Positions 1 through 7,714 of a DNA stretch of 28,799 bases are shown in pieces (within the stretch, counting starts at the first letter, position 1; every line of letters begins with the position of its first letter). The translations under genes were made by a program, and so were the position numbers. Below the pieces are notes generated by a model. It was not told the DNA's origin. It made no database searches and saw only the letters and a program-made list of their open reading frames with translations. The stretch spans positions 2,559 to 31,357 of the forward strand of contig DJYV01000149.1 of NCBI GenBank assembly GCA_002448555.1, read 5' to 3'. The DNA is from Flavobacteriales bacterium UBA6969 (GTDB lineage: Bacteria; Bacteroidota; Bacteroidia; Flavobacteriales_D; Sanyastnellaceae).

Positions 1-27
1 TGCTCTATCCAGTTGAGCTACGGAACC
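1..27 (-). tRNA. tRNA, 5' part only (probably tRNA-Arg), cut by the window edge
   Basis: Read on the minus strand, the bases give a 7-nt acceptor strand GGTTCCG, then T8-A9, then a D-arm beginning GCTC with an AACTGGATAGAGC loop. This is a normal tRNA 5' half. The anticodon lies beyond position 1, so the amino acid is not visible. The 5' sequence resembles tRNA-Arg of Bacteroidota, which is an inference from memory of the family. A CATCTTTG box at about 64-71 on the minus strand is one base off the TAnnTTTG consensus and could be its promoter. Confidence 0.8.
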
Positions 28-103
28 AGGGAATCGCGCGTTCGCGACCGATGGTGCAAAGATGCAAATTGAAATGCATTAACTTTAACTAAAACCAAGG
101 TCT

Positions 104-2428
104 ATGCTTTCTCCTGCTGTAAAACCGCCCAATTACCGCGGATTGTTCTTGCTGGTCGCTTTGGCGTTCGGAGGGTTTTTGCGGGTTGACGCCCAATGCA
201 CCCAAGCGGAGGCGCCCATCGCGCTGTTCGAATCCCAAACGCTTGCAGCCGATGAAATCCCAACGGTGAACGCGGCCAACCACGTGGGCCTTGGTTTGGT
301 CGAGGAGGCTTTCGCGGACATCCGTCAGCACAAATACAACGAGTGGACCCTCTTGCTCCCTTTCCTCGGCGGCAAAACCCTGCCGATTGAATTGGAGTCC
401 TTCCTCCCCTTCAGCGATGCCTTCATGATTGGGCGATCGCAAGCCGGAGGCAAATTTACAGAGGAGATCTACCGCCCCAAGCTGCTCTCCTACCGCGTGG
501 TTTCATCGGGAATCAAAGGCACCATTGTCGTGATGGAGGATTTTGTAATGGGCACCATCCAATACCGCGGCCGGCAATATGACCTGAGCGCCATCCGCAA
601 CGGTGCAGACGGCAAGCATGTGCTGTTCTTACTCGCCGATGCGGCCGGCCCAATGGAATTCGAGTGCGGAGTGGACGAATACGGACCGCGCCGGGACGTG
701 ATGCCCATGGGGATGCAACCGCCTCCATCGACGTCCAATCAACTCACCGATTGCGTCGAAGTCGCCATCGACATCGACTTCCACACGTACGGCACATTCG
801 GCAACGACTGCTATCCAGCGGTGGAATGGGCCCTCGCCATCATGGCCGGGGTAAACACCATTTACACGGAAAGCGTCGACGCGCTCATAAACGTGCAGGC
901 CTCGTACATCCACGTGTGGGAAACCACCGATCCGTATAACGGAATCATCAACGACGCTAGCAGCATGCTTGACACCTTCCGCTTGGAGTGGCTCAATAAC
1001 TCCAACCTGTCCGGCATCCAACGCGACATCGTTCACCTGCTTAGTCGCAGAACCAACACTGGCACAGGAGGCATCGCCTACCTAGACGTCGTATGTTCCC
1101 CCTCCTACGCGGCCGGATTCAGTGCAAACCTCGAATCAGGCAATACGTACAACCTCAATAACTACGCCTGGAACTTGAACGTGGTGGGCCACGAACTCGG
1201 CCACAACTTCGGGTCGAACCACACGCACTGGTGTGGTTGGTCAGACGGTCCGATTGACAACTGCTACGACGTTGAGGGCTCGTGTACCAACAACCCCCAA
1301 GCGCAGGTCGGCACGATGATGAGCTACTGCCACGCCGTGGCTGGCGGCTCGGTGAACCTCGAATTCCACCCCATCGTGGTAGCGGAGGCCTTCGTGCCCA
1401 CCATCGCCTCAGACGGAAGCTGCTTCACCACCTGCGTCGAAATGACGACCAATTGCCAGTACTTCGGTTGCACCGACTCTGCCGCCTGCAACTACGACCC
1501 CAATGCAGTGGAGGACGACGGCACGTGCGCCTATGAAATCGACGGATGCGGCGTATGCGGTGGCGATGAATCCACGTGCTCAGGATGCACGGATTCAGCG
1601 GCATGCAATTACGATCCGGATGCCACCATCGAGGACGGCGGGTGCTTCTACCCCCCTGCCGGCAGCACGTGCGATTGCGAATACACTGCGGGTTTCACGG
1701 TCAACCTTGCCGCCGGCGAGACAGCCGAACAAACCCTCGAAGCGTCCGGCTACGTCACCGGTCTCGATGTAACCCTCAACTTCATCGACACGCCAATTGA
1801 CAACTCCTGGGCCAACGAGATGATGGTCGGCCTGACTGCACCCGACGGCACATGCCTTCAGTACGGCGGGTACAATTTGACACTGGGTTGTCCGAGCGCA
1901 GGGTTATGGCCAGCCGATTGGAACACGAGCAATGCGGGCACCTACACCGCGACGGCCGTTTTCGCCGAACCCATCTCGGGCGTGGGCGAATGGACGATCA
2001 CCATCCTGAATTCTTGGGCCTCTTCCGACGGCGCATCGTACGATACGGACATCACGTTCATTGGCCTTTGCGAGGGCCTACCCGCCACGCTGGGCTGCAT
2101 GGATTCGACGGCGTGCAATTACAACCCGGATGCCACTGTGGACGACGGCTCGTGCGAATTCACCAGCTGCGCTGGCTGTACCGATGATGGGGCGTGCAAT
2201 TACGATGTGACGGCGACCTTGGATGACGGTTCGTGCGAATATGCGAGCTGTGGTTGCCCAGGCGATCTCGATGGCGATAGCCAGGTTTCCGTTGCGGACG
2301 TGTTGCTCTTCTTGAGTGACTTTGGCTGTATGGATGCCCCGTGTGTGGGCGACGCCAACGGGGATGGCATCAACAATGTTGATGATCTGCTCCTTATGCT
2401 TGCTCACTTCGGTGACGTTTGCGAATAG
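104..2428 (+). CDS. Secreted reprolysin-like zinc metallopeptidase with Cys repeats, P-like domain and dockerin-like C-terminus
   Basis: This 774-aa protein starts with a signal peptide (residues 1 to about 30, ending VDA-Q). A long pro-region of about 200 residues follows. The catalytic domain carries H363-E-L-G-H367-N-F-G-x-x-H373, the HExxHxxGxxH zinc motif of M12-type metzincins, and a Met-turn near M405/M406. Four Cys-rich repeats of about 21 residues start at 455, 494, 664 and 691. Between the second and third lies a beta-rich segment (about 525-660) that resembles a proprotein-convertase P domain. The end (718-774) has two EF-hand-like loops, DLDGDSQVSVAD and DANGDGINNVDD, in a dockerin-like pair. 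It is probably exported and degrades extracellular protein. No typical type IX secretion C-terminal domain is seen, so the dockerin-like pair may be the sorting or anchoring module, which is inference. The gene stands alone, and the substrate is unknown. Confidence 0.9.
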   Translation: MLSPAVKPPNYRGLFLLVALAFGGFLRVDAQCTQAEAPIALFESQTLAADEIPTVNAANHVGLGLVEEAFADIRQHKYNEWTLLLPFLGGKTLPIELESFLPFSDAFMIGRSQAGGKFTEEIYRPKLLSYRVVSSGIKGTIVVMEDFVMGTIQYRGRQYDLSAIRNGADGKHVLFLLADAAGPMEFECGVDEYGPRRDVMPMGMQPPPSTSNQLTDCVEVAIDIDFHTYGTFGNDCYPAVEWALAIMAGVNTIYTESVDALINVQASYIHVWETTDPYNGIINDASSMLDTFRLEWLNNSNLSGIQRDIVHLLSRRTNTGTGGIAYLDVVCSPSYAAGFSANLESGNTYNLNNYAWNLNVVGHELGHNFGSNHTHWCGWSDGPIDNCYDVEGSCTNNPQAQVGTMMSYCHAVAGGSVNLEFHPIVVAEAFVPTIASDGSCFTTCVEMTTNCQYFGCTDSAACNYDPNAVEDDGTCAYEIDGCGVCGGDESTCSGCTDSAACNYDPDATIEDGGCFYPPAGSTCDCEYTAGFTVNLAAGETAEQTLEASGYVTGLDVTLNFIDTPIDNSWANEMMVGLTAPDGTCLQYGGYNLTLGCPSAGLWPADWNTSNAGTYTATAVFAEPISGVGEWTITILNSWASSDGASYDTDITFIGLCEGLPATLGCMDSTACNYNPDATVDDGSCEFTSCAGCTDDGACNYDVTATLDDGSCEYASCGCPGDLDGDSQVSVADVLLFLSDFGCMDAPCVGDANGDGINNVDDLLLMLAHFGDVCE
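1466..2236 (+). repeat. Four dispersed GC(T/M)D...ACNY...DDG.C coding repeats
   Basis: Units of 63 bases lie at 1466-1528, 1583-1645, 2093-2155 and 2174-2236. Each encodes G-C-x-D-x-x-A-C-N-Y-(D/N)-x-x-A-x-x-(D/E)-D-G-x-C with three conserved cysteines. Two copies precede and two follow the P-like domain of the metallopeptidase. The repeat type is common in secreted proteins of marine Bacteroidota, where it is thought to be a small disulfide or calcium-stabilised spacer. That role is not shown here. Confidence 0.85.
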
Positions 2429-2454
2429 CGACAATTCCAGACGCAGACGCACAA

Positions 2455-2482
2455 AAAAGCCGCCCCGAGAGGAGCGGCTTGA
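2455..2482 (-). terminator. Rho-independent terminator, minus orientation
   Basis: AAGCCGC (2457-2463) pairs with GCGGCTT (2474-2480) around a short loop. The run of A at 2453-2458 becomes a T-tract only when read on the minus strand, so the best fit is termination of the leftward CsgG-like gene (stop at 2625). The rightward metallopeptidase transcript could also use the stem, but has no T-tract after it. Confidence 0.6.
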
Positions 2483-2624
2483 GAGGTCATGTGTCATCCA
2501 AAAAACTAACCCTTACTTCATGGAAACTTACAACCTGCCATTAAAACTGCAGGAAGATTAAAAATGTTTCCAAGGGGGTAAAAAAAATTGCGCTGCACCT
2601 CCTGAAGAGCATTCCGTACCTGCC

Positions 2625-3767
2625 TCAGGGGGCTTGGCGGGCTTCTTGGAGTCGTTTCACCAAGATACTAGCGTCGGCATTTTCACCATGCATTGACCAG
2701 CACACCGTGCCGAGGGTCGTGTCCGTCATCTTCACATCTACCACATCGCGTCCAGCGGCGCATCCCGCCTTCACGAACACCAAACCTTCCGCCCCTACCA
2801 ATCGTCCTGCCTCGACCAAAGCGCTGGCATCAAACGTCACCTCCATGGACGTACGCTGCTCCTTCAACACGTCGTCCACGTTGCTCCGGTCGACTACCGC
2901 GTATTGCTCCAACAACGCCGTGGCGATTTCGGCGGCCCAGGTCTCGCTCGATTTGCGGTGGCAATCCACGCCGCCTTCATCGATGACCGCGACTGTCTGA
3001 ATGGGCCGGGCATTGGCTTCCACCTGCGCCGTCACGCGCACGGTGCCCTTGCGGTTGAGGTCCTCGATGAGCTTGTGCGCGATTTCGTTTTTGCACGCGG
3101 ACGAAATGCGCGGCTGATCGAAACGCAGGCTCGCCAACAGCTCTCCACTGCTGAGGTCATTGAGCGAGGCATAGACTTCAGAACAGGTTTCTCCGCACGT
3201 TAGCGAATAGCGGTATACATAATTGAACGTAAAGCCATACGCGACGGGCGGCTCCCACGCTTCCGTCTCTTCAGCGAGGACCGGCGGAGCGGAGTCCGGA
3301 GCAATGGCAATGCGGTTGCCCGGCAACATCATGAGCGCGCCTTGACGAATGGCTTCTTCCATGCCGGCCTTGATGAAAAAATTTAACCCTTTGCCCACAC
3401 CGCTTTTCCGCGCGAGCTTCTTCATTTGCCGCACCTTCATGGGCAATGCGCTGGGGTCGACCTTTCGGATGTTATCCAGCATTTGGTAGAGCTCGATTGC
3501 CGTGTCGACGTGCCCGAGCGATTGGGACGCAGGCGCCATGAGCTTCTGGGCTTGGGCTACGGACGTCACCTTAAAGCCGGCGCGCTGAAGTTCACCGGCG
3601 AACAGCTGGGTCATGCCGATGCGGTCCGGTCCGAGGTCCATCGCCACAAAATCCGGCATTGCAAACGGCCGCTTGATTTCCACATCGTACGTCGGAGTCA
3701 GCACCTGAGCCTGCATCACCGACCCCACGCCTACCGCCAGGCAAAGCGCACTGAGGAGGCAACGCAT
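2625..3767 (-). CDS. Exported CsgG-like protein of unknown role
   Basis: From the ATG at 3767 this is 380 aa with a clear signal peptide (MRCLLSALCLAVG... ending AQ). In-frame ATGs at 3800 and 3920 also exist. I prefer 3767 because a TAATTTGC box at 3806-3813 would place the transcript start near 3800, and 3920 would overlap the divergent lipoprotein gene. The last third contains AVIDEGG, then 'YAVVDRSNVDDVLKEQR', then 'EAGRLVGAEGLVFVKAG'. This order matches the CsgG/HfaB and LpoB-like fold (ERs..vLkEq...GkllGAdyl). It probably lies in the periplasm or at the outer membrane. There is no lipobox, so it differs from true CsgG, and no curli genes are nearby. The N-terminal 200 residues are not recognised. 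The family link is by eye and moderately sure. Confidence 0.7.
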   Translation of the reverse strand: MRCLLSALCLAVGVGSVMQAQVLTPTYDVEIKRPFAMPDFVAMDLGPDRIGMTQLFAGELQRAGFKVTSVAQAQKLMAPASQSLGHVDTAIELYQMLDNIRKVDPSALPMKVRQMKKLARKSGVGKGLNFFIKAGMEEAIRQGALMMLPGNRIAIAPDSAPPVLAEETEAWEPPVAYGFTFNYVYRYSLTCGETCSEVYASLNDLSSGELLASLRFDQPRISSACKNEIAHKLIEDLNRKGTVRVTAQVEANARPIQTVAVIDEGGVDCHRKSSETWAAEIATALLEQYAVVDRSNVDDVLKEQRTSMEVTFDASALVEAGRLVGAEGLVFVKAGCAAGRDVVDVKMTDTTLGTVCWSMHGENADASILVKRLQEARQAP

Positions 3768-3853
3768 CGAAAACACCCTGAAGAAAGCTGAACGGTACAT
3801 CGGCAGCAAATTACCGCCAACCCCCTTAAATTCGGCTGACAAATCCTGTGAAA

Positions 3854-4174
3854 ATGACCCGCTTCTTCCTCCCACTGTGTGCCCTGCTGCTCCTGAGCGC
3901 TTGTGATTTTTGCGAAACAAAAGGCACCGTCACCTTCGACAACACCGAACGACTCTGGTGCAACTGCGAGGTGACCTGGCCCAACGGCGACGTCTACGTG
4001 ATCAACGCCGGTGAAGCCCGCACGTACGAATTCATCCGCGGGTCGTACGACTTCGACGCCTACTGCGGCAACGGCGCTTGGGGCAATGACCTCTGCGGCC
4101 TCGAAGAAGGCATAATCACCCGCTCCTACGACATCGATTGCGAGGACGAGCACGTGATGAACCTCAACTTTTAA
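3854..4174 (+). CDS. Small putative lipoprotein
   Basis: The ATG at 3854 gives 106 aa. An in-frame GTG at 3848 is possible but leaves the same product with two more residues. The N-terminus MTRFFLPLCALLLLSAC is a lipoprotein signal with lipobox LLSAC, so Cys17 would be lipidated. The mature part is acidic and aromatic, with several further cysteines (DFCETKG, CNCEV, YCGNG, DLCGL, IDCED), suggesting a small disulfide-bonded beta domain. I do not recognise a named family. It is divergent from the CsgG-like gene with under 90 bases between their starts, so they may share a control region. Confidence 0.75.
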   Translation: MTRFFLPLCALLLLSACDFCETKGTVTFDNTERLWCNCEVTWPNGDVYVINAGEARTYEFIRGSYDFDAYCGNGAWGNDLCGLEEGIITRSYDIDCEDEHVMNLNF

Positions 4175-4213
4175 TGGCGCTTCACAGTCATTGGAATCTT
4201 TTTAACTTTAATA

Positions 4214-4245
4214 TTTGAACATTTATTAAAATGTTTATATGTTTG
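4214..4245 (+). promoter_or_regulatory. Bacteroidota-type promoter of the ArsR-TauE-persulfide dioxygenase operon
   Basis: TTTG at 4214-4217 (-33 box) is followed after 20 bases by TATGTTTG at 4238-4245, an exact match to TAnnTTTG (-7 box). The predicted transcript start falls within a few bases of the GTG at 4250, so the mRNA would have almost no leader. The interval between the boxes is very AT-rich and holds an inverted repeat. Confidence 0.75.
4218..4235. promoter_or_regulatory. Putative operator: 7-4-7 inverted repeat between the promoter boxes
   Basis: AACATTT (4218-4224) and AAATGTT (4229-4235) form a perfect inverted repeat with spacer ATTA. The repeat fills the space between the -33 and -7 boxes of the ArsR gene. 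ArsR-family repressors bind AT-rich palindromes of this size over their own promoters, so this is the likely binding site of the protein encoded at 4250. Binding itself is inferred. Confidence 0.65.
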
Positions 4246-4249
4246 CGGT

Positions 4250-4561
4250 GTGAACACGAACACCACAGACATAACACGCGATCAAATGGAACACGCCGCT
4301 AAGGTGCTGAAGGCCATTGCGCACCCCGTCAAACTGGAGATCCTCAAAATCCTGGCCGCTGCAGAGCCCATGGATGTGACCACCCTCTGTGGGCACGTGG
4401 GCATGGACTGCCAGATTTCCATGATGAGCCACCACTTGGCCAAAATGAAGGACAACGGCGTGCTCACTTCGCAGAAACACGGCAAGCAGGTGTTCTACTC
4501 CATTGCGAACCGCAACCTGCTCAACATCTTCAACTGCATCGAAAACTGCGGCGACGCCTGA
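4250..4561 (+). CDS. ArsR/SmtB-family repressor, probable sulfide/persulfide sensor
   Basis: This 103-aa winged-helix protein shows the ArsR pattern: 'LKAIAHPVKLEILKIL' (helix 1-2), recognition helix around 'MMSHHLAKM' (58-66) and wing 'QKHGKQVFYSI' (75-85). The start is GTG at 4250, close behind the promoter. An ATG at 4286 would remove the N-terminal 12 residues. It has four cysteines: C47 and C54 flanking the start of the recognition region, and C96 and C100 in the last helix. The E. coli arsenic ligand triplet (CxC plus third Cys) is not complete. Because the next genes encode a sulfur permease and a persulfide dioxygenase, the likely signal is sulfide/persulfide, as for BigR and SqrR, but the cysteine positions do not obviously match theirs. 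It probably represses its own operon through the 4218-4235 palindrome. Confidence 0.85.
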   Translation: MNTNTTDITRDQMEHAAKVLKAIAHPVKLEILKILAAAEPMDVTTLCGHVGMDCQISMMSHHLAKMKDNGVLTSQKHGKQVFYSIANRNLLNIFNCIENCGDA

Positions 4562-4571
4562 CCCCTGCCCC

Positions 4572-5363
4572 ATGGAAATCTTAGGTTACTTCATGGCGAT
4601 TGCCATCGGCGTTTCCCTCGGTCTCATCGGCGGAGGCGGGTCCATCCTCGCGGTTCCTGTATTGGCCTACCTCTTCGGGATGGACGAAAAAGTCGCCACG
4701 GCCTACTCCCTCTTCATCGTCGGAACAGCGGCACTCGTAGGCGGGCTGCGCCAACACCGCAACGGCAACGTCGACTGGCGCACGGCCGTAGTTTTCGGCA
4801 TCCCTGCCATCGCTGGGGTATGGGCCGTGCGGCATTACATCGTTCCGGCGTTGCCCGATGTGCTGTTTACCGCCGGCGACCTCGAATTCACCCGGCGCAT
4901 GGGTATGTTCGGTTTGTTTGCCGTGTTGATGGTGTGGGCGGCGTGGTCCATGCTCTCGAGCAAGGAGCGCAAAAGTGGGTCCGGCAACGTGAGCTACAAC
5001 TACCCTTTGATTCTGGCCGAAGGCCTTATCGTCGGCGCATTGACCGGCTTTGTGGGGGCGGGCGGCGGCTTCCTCATCATCCCCGCCTTGGTCATTCTGG
5101 CCAACCTCGAAATCAAGCGCGCCATCGGCACCTCGCTGATGATCATCGCCCTAAAATTATTGCTCGGGTTCTTCTTGGGCGATGCCATGACCACAGCCAT
5201 CGATTGGAGGTTCTTAGGGCGGTTCACCGCGCTCGCTGTTGTGGGTATTTTCGCCGGTGTAGCCCTCGGCCGTTTCATCGACGGCGCACGACTCAAAAAA
5301 GGCTTTGGCTATTTCATCATTGCCATGGCCGTCTTCATATTTACCATGGAATTCATCCTCTAA
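4572..5363 (+). CDS. TauE/SafE-family sulfur-compound permease
   Basis: The product is a 263-aa inner-membrane protein starting MEILGYFMAIAIG. The ORF extends upstream to 4503, but that part overlaps the ArsR gene in another frame; the ATG at 4572 lies 10 bases after the ArsR stop. It shows the two internally repeated halves of the family. Each opens with a Gly-rich loop ('GLIGGGGSILAVPVLAYLF' near 20-40 and 'GFVGAGGGFLIIPALVIL' near 160-180) followed by an 'A(T/I)..S' segment. About eight hydrophobic segments are visible. TauE/SafE proteins move sulfite, sulfonates or related organic sulfur. With its neighbours, the likely job here is export of sulfite or thiosulfate made from persulfide, which is inference. 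It ends 9 bases before the dioxygenase gene. Confidence 0.88.
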   Translation: MEILGYFMAIAIGVSLGLIGGGGSILAVPVLAYLFGMDEKVATAYSLFIVGTAALVGGLRQHRNGNVDWRTAVVFGIPAIAGVWAVRHYIVPALPDVLFTAGDLEFTRRMGMFGLFAVLMVWAAWSMLSSKERKSGSGNVSYNYPLILAEGLIVGALTGFVGAGGGFLIIPALVILANLEIKRAIGTSLMIIALKLLLGFFLGDAMTTAIDWRFLGRFTALAVVGIFAGVALGRFIDGARLKKGFGYFIIAMAVFIFTMEFIL

Positions 5364-5372
5364 TCTTCGATC

Positions 5373-6782
5373 ATGAAAATCGAGCAGATTTACACCGGCT
5401 GCCTAGCACAAGGCGCCTATTACATTCACAGCAACGGCGAGGGCGTCATCATCGACCCCTTGCGCGAAGTGCAGCCCTACATCGATCGCGCGGCGGCCGA
5501 CGGGGTCACCATCAAATACGTCCTCGAAACGCATTTCCACGCCGACTTTGTCAGTGGACACGTAACGCTCGCCGAGAAAACCGGCGCCACCATCGTCTAC
5601 GGCCCCAACGCCAACACCACGTTTGACACGCACATCGCCCAAGACGGGGAGTTGCTGCAAGTCGGCGACATCACCATCAAGGTGTTGCACACGCCCGGCC
5701 ACACGATGGAAAGCACCACCTACCTCCTCGTTGACGCAGACGGCAAGGACCACGCCATCTTCACCGGCGACACCCTGTTCCTCGGCGATGTGGGCCGCCC
5801 TGACCTCGCTCAGAAGGCGGCGACGTTGACGCAAGAGGAATTGGCAGGCACACTGTTCGACAGCCTCCGCAGCAAGATCATGCCCCTGGCGGACGATGTG
5901 ACGGTGTACCCCGGTCACGGCGCCGGGTCGGCGTGCGGCAAAAACATGATGAAGGAGACCGTGGACACCCTCGGTAACCAAAAGGCCATGAACTACGCAC
6001 TGCGCGCGGACATGACCCGCGAGGAATTCATCTCCGAAGTCACCGACGGATTGCTCCCACCGCCAGCGTACTTCCCGCTCAACGTAAAGCTGAATAAGGA
6101 AGGCTATGAACCCATTGACAACGTTTTGAGCCGCGGATTGGAGGCCTTGTCACCCGATGCGTTTGAGGCCGTCGCAAACGAGACCGAAGCCCTCGTGCTC
6201 GACGTGCGAAGCCCGGAGGAATTTGCCGCTGCGCACATCCCCAGAAGCATCTTCATCGGTATCGATGGCAATTTCGCACCGTGGGTGGGTGAGCTGATCG
6301 TCGACGTCACCACCAACATCATTTTGGTCGCGCCCGAAGGTCGCGAAGAAGAGGTGGTCACGCGGCTCTCCCGCGTGGGCTTTGACAATACTTATGGGTA
6401 TTTGAAAGGCGGCATGGACGCTTGGGTCGCAGCCGGCAAAGAAATTGACACCGTCAAGTCCGTTTCGGCGACCGATATGGCCAGCAATTATGAGGCCTTT
6501 GCCGACCGCATTTTCGACGTCCGGAAGCCCGGGGAATACCTGTCTGAGCATGTTTTGAATGCGCATCACACGCCGTTGAGCAGCCTCGATGACCACCTCG
6601 CTGAATTCCCGCAGGATGGCGAATTCTACCTGCACTGCGCGGGCGGTTACCGTTCCATCGTGGCCGCTTCCATCCTGAAGGCACGCGGCATCCACAACAT
6701 GATCGACGTGCAGGGCGGCTACGGCGCGATCAAAGGCACCAATACTCCAAAGTCGGACTACGTCTGCCCTTCTACACTCTAG
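5373..6782 (+). CDS. CstB-like persulfide dioxygenase-rhodanese fusion
   Basis: This 469-aa protein has an N-terminal metallo-beta-lactamase domain (1 to about 235) with H54-F-H56-A-D58, H106, D133 in FTGDTLFLGD and H182 in YPGHG, the metal ligands of ETHE1-type persulfide dioxygenases. Two rhodanese domains follow. The first (about 255-355) lacks the catalytic Cys: its active-site loop reads VAPEGREEE near 319-327. The second (about 370-469) has Cys422 in HCAGGYRS. This three-part layout and length match CstB of Staphylococcus (444 aa), which oxidises persulfide and transfers sulfane sulfur to give thiosulfate. It is cytosolic and the third gene of the ArsR operon. Its TAG stop overlaps the stop of the opposite gene through CTAG (6779-6782). 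Confidence 0.93.
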   Translation: MKIEQIYTGCLAQGAYYIHSNGEGVIIDPLREVQPYIDRAAADGVTIKYVLETHFHADFVSGHVTLAEKTGATIVYGPNANTTFDTHIAQDGELLQVGDITIKVLHTPGHTMESTTYLLVDADGKDHAIFTGDTLFLGDVGRPDLAQKAATLTQEELAGTLFDSLRSKIMPLADDVTVYPGHGAGSACGKNMMKETVDTLGNQKAMNYALRADMTREEFISEVTDGLLPPPAYFPLNVKLNKEGYEPIDNVLSRGLEALSPDAFEAVANETEALVLDVRSPEEFAAAHIPRSIFIGIDGNFAPWVGELIVDVTTNIILVAPEGREEEVVTRLSRVGFDNTYGYLKGGMDAWVAAGKEIDTVKSVSATDMASNYEAFADRIFDVRKPGEYLSEHVLNAHHTPLSSLDDHLAEFPQDGEFYLHCAGGYRSIVAASILKARGIHNMIDVQGGYGAIKGTNTPKSDYVCPSTL

Positions 6783-7708
6783 TTTCCCGCAACGTCACTG
6801 ATGGTGAGCTGCCCACGAATGGCGTCGAGCGCAGCATCTAAGCTATGTTCGTCGATGCCCGGCAAATGGGTGAACGACTGGCTCGGGTGCTCGATGGCCG
6901 GGGTGAGGTACTGGTATTCTACCGTGGGGATGCGCGACCGAATCCACGCCAGCATGGCGTTGAGTTCACATTGAAAATCAGCGATAAGGAGCCCCTCGGA
7001 AGGTTGACCCAAAGCCGCCTGACGGAGGGCTTCGGCCACGCGGTCGAGCGCCACAAACGGCCGGACCTGATTGCCGCTGCCGTACAACGAAATGCAGCCA
7101 CCGGTCAACGCCTCAAACGCCATCCGGTGCACCAGTGTTTCGAATCGGCTCGTGCGGTTATAGCCAAAAATGTGCGCCGCCCGCAGGAGCGCCAACGAAA
7201 TGCGGGACGAAGCAGTGAACGCTTCGAGGTACTGCTCACCCCTTCGCTTCGAGAGGGCATACCCATTCTGGGGATTGGGCGCGTCTGCCGGGTCGATTCC
7301 TTCTCGGAATCCGTACACCGCGCTGGAACTGAGGTGGACCAACCGTTGAATCTCCGGATTTTCTTCCAGCGCACGCGTGACCGCAAGGGCCCCGTACGCA
7401 TTAACCTGGTCGTATTGCGTGTGCTGCGAATACGTGAAGGGTTCATCCACAAAAGCGGCCAGATGAATCATGACATTCATGCCTTGGCACGCTTGCGACA
7501 ACCGACGGGTGTCGAGGATGTCGCCGCGCACGAAACGCACCTTGTCCAACACCGTGCTTTCGCTGGGTCCGAAAAAGAAGCGCCGGTCGTTGCGGATCAG
7601 CTCATCGTACACAACGATGCTTTCCACCTCGGGCAACGCATTCAAGGCCTCGCACAATGAAGCCCCCACGTACCCTGCGCCTCCGGTAATGATGATATTC
7701 TGTTTCAT
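6779..7708 (-). CDS. NAD(P)-dependent epimerase/dehydratase (SDR family)
   Basis: From the ATG at 7708 the product is 309 aa. A TTG at 7714 is two codons upstream but less likely. The Rossmann motif G9-G-A-G-Y-V-G15 opens the protein. The extended-SDR catalytic pair Y150-x-x-x-K154 ('YALSK') and the serine cluster LSSS (127-130) are present. Such enzymes act on nucleotide sugars (GalE/RmlB-like), but the exact substrate cannot be read. It begins only 6 bases after the cysH stop, so the two are probably co-transcribed, though no functional link is known. Its stop overlaps the end of the persulfide dioxygenase gene from the other strand. Confidence 0.88.
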   Translation of the reverse strand: MKQNIIITGGAGYVGASLCEALNALPEVESIVVYDELIRNDRRFFFGPSESTVLDKVRFVRGDILDTRRLSQACQGMNVMIHLAAFVDEPFTYSQHTQYDQVNAYGALAVTRALEENPEIQRLVHLSSSAVYGFREGIDPADAPNPQNGYALSKRRGEQYLEAFTASSRISLALLRAAHIFGYNRTSRFETLVHRMAFEALTGGCISLYGSGNQVRPFVALDRVAEALRQAALGQPSEGLLIADFQCELNAMLAWIRSRIPTVEYQYLTPAIEHPSQSFTHLPGIDEHSLDAALDAIRGQLTISDVAGN

Positions 7709-7714
7709 GGTCAA

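Noticed and set aside
4820..5626. 268-aa open frame on the plus strand across the permease and dioxygenase genes
   Set aside because: Arg/His-rich out-of-frame translation of the TauE/SafE gene; no motif.
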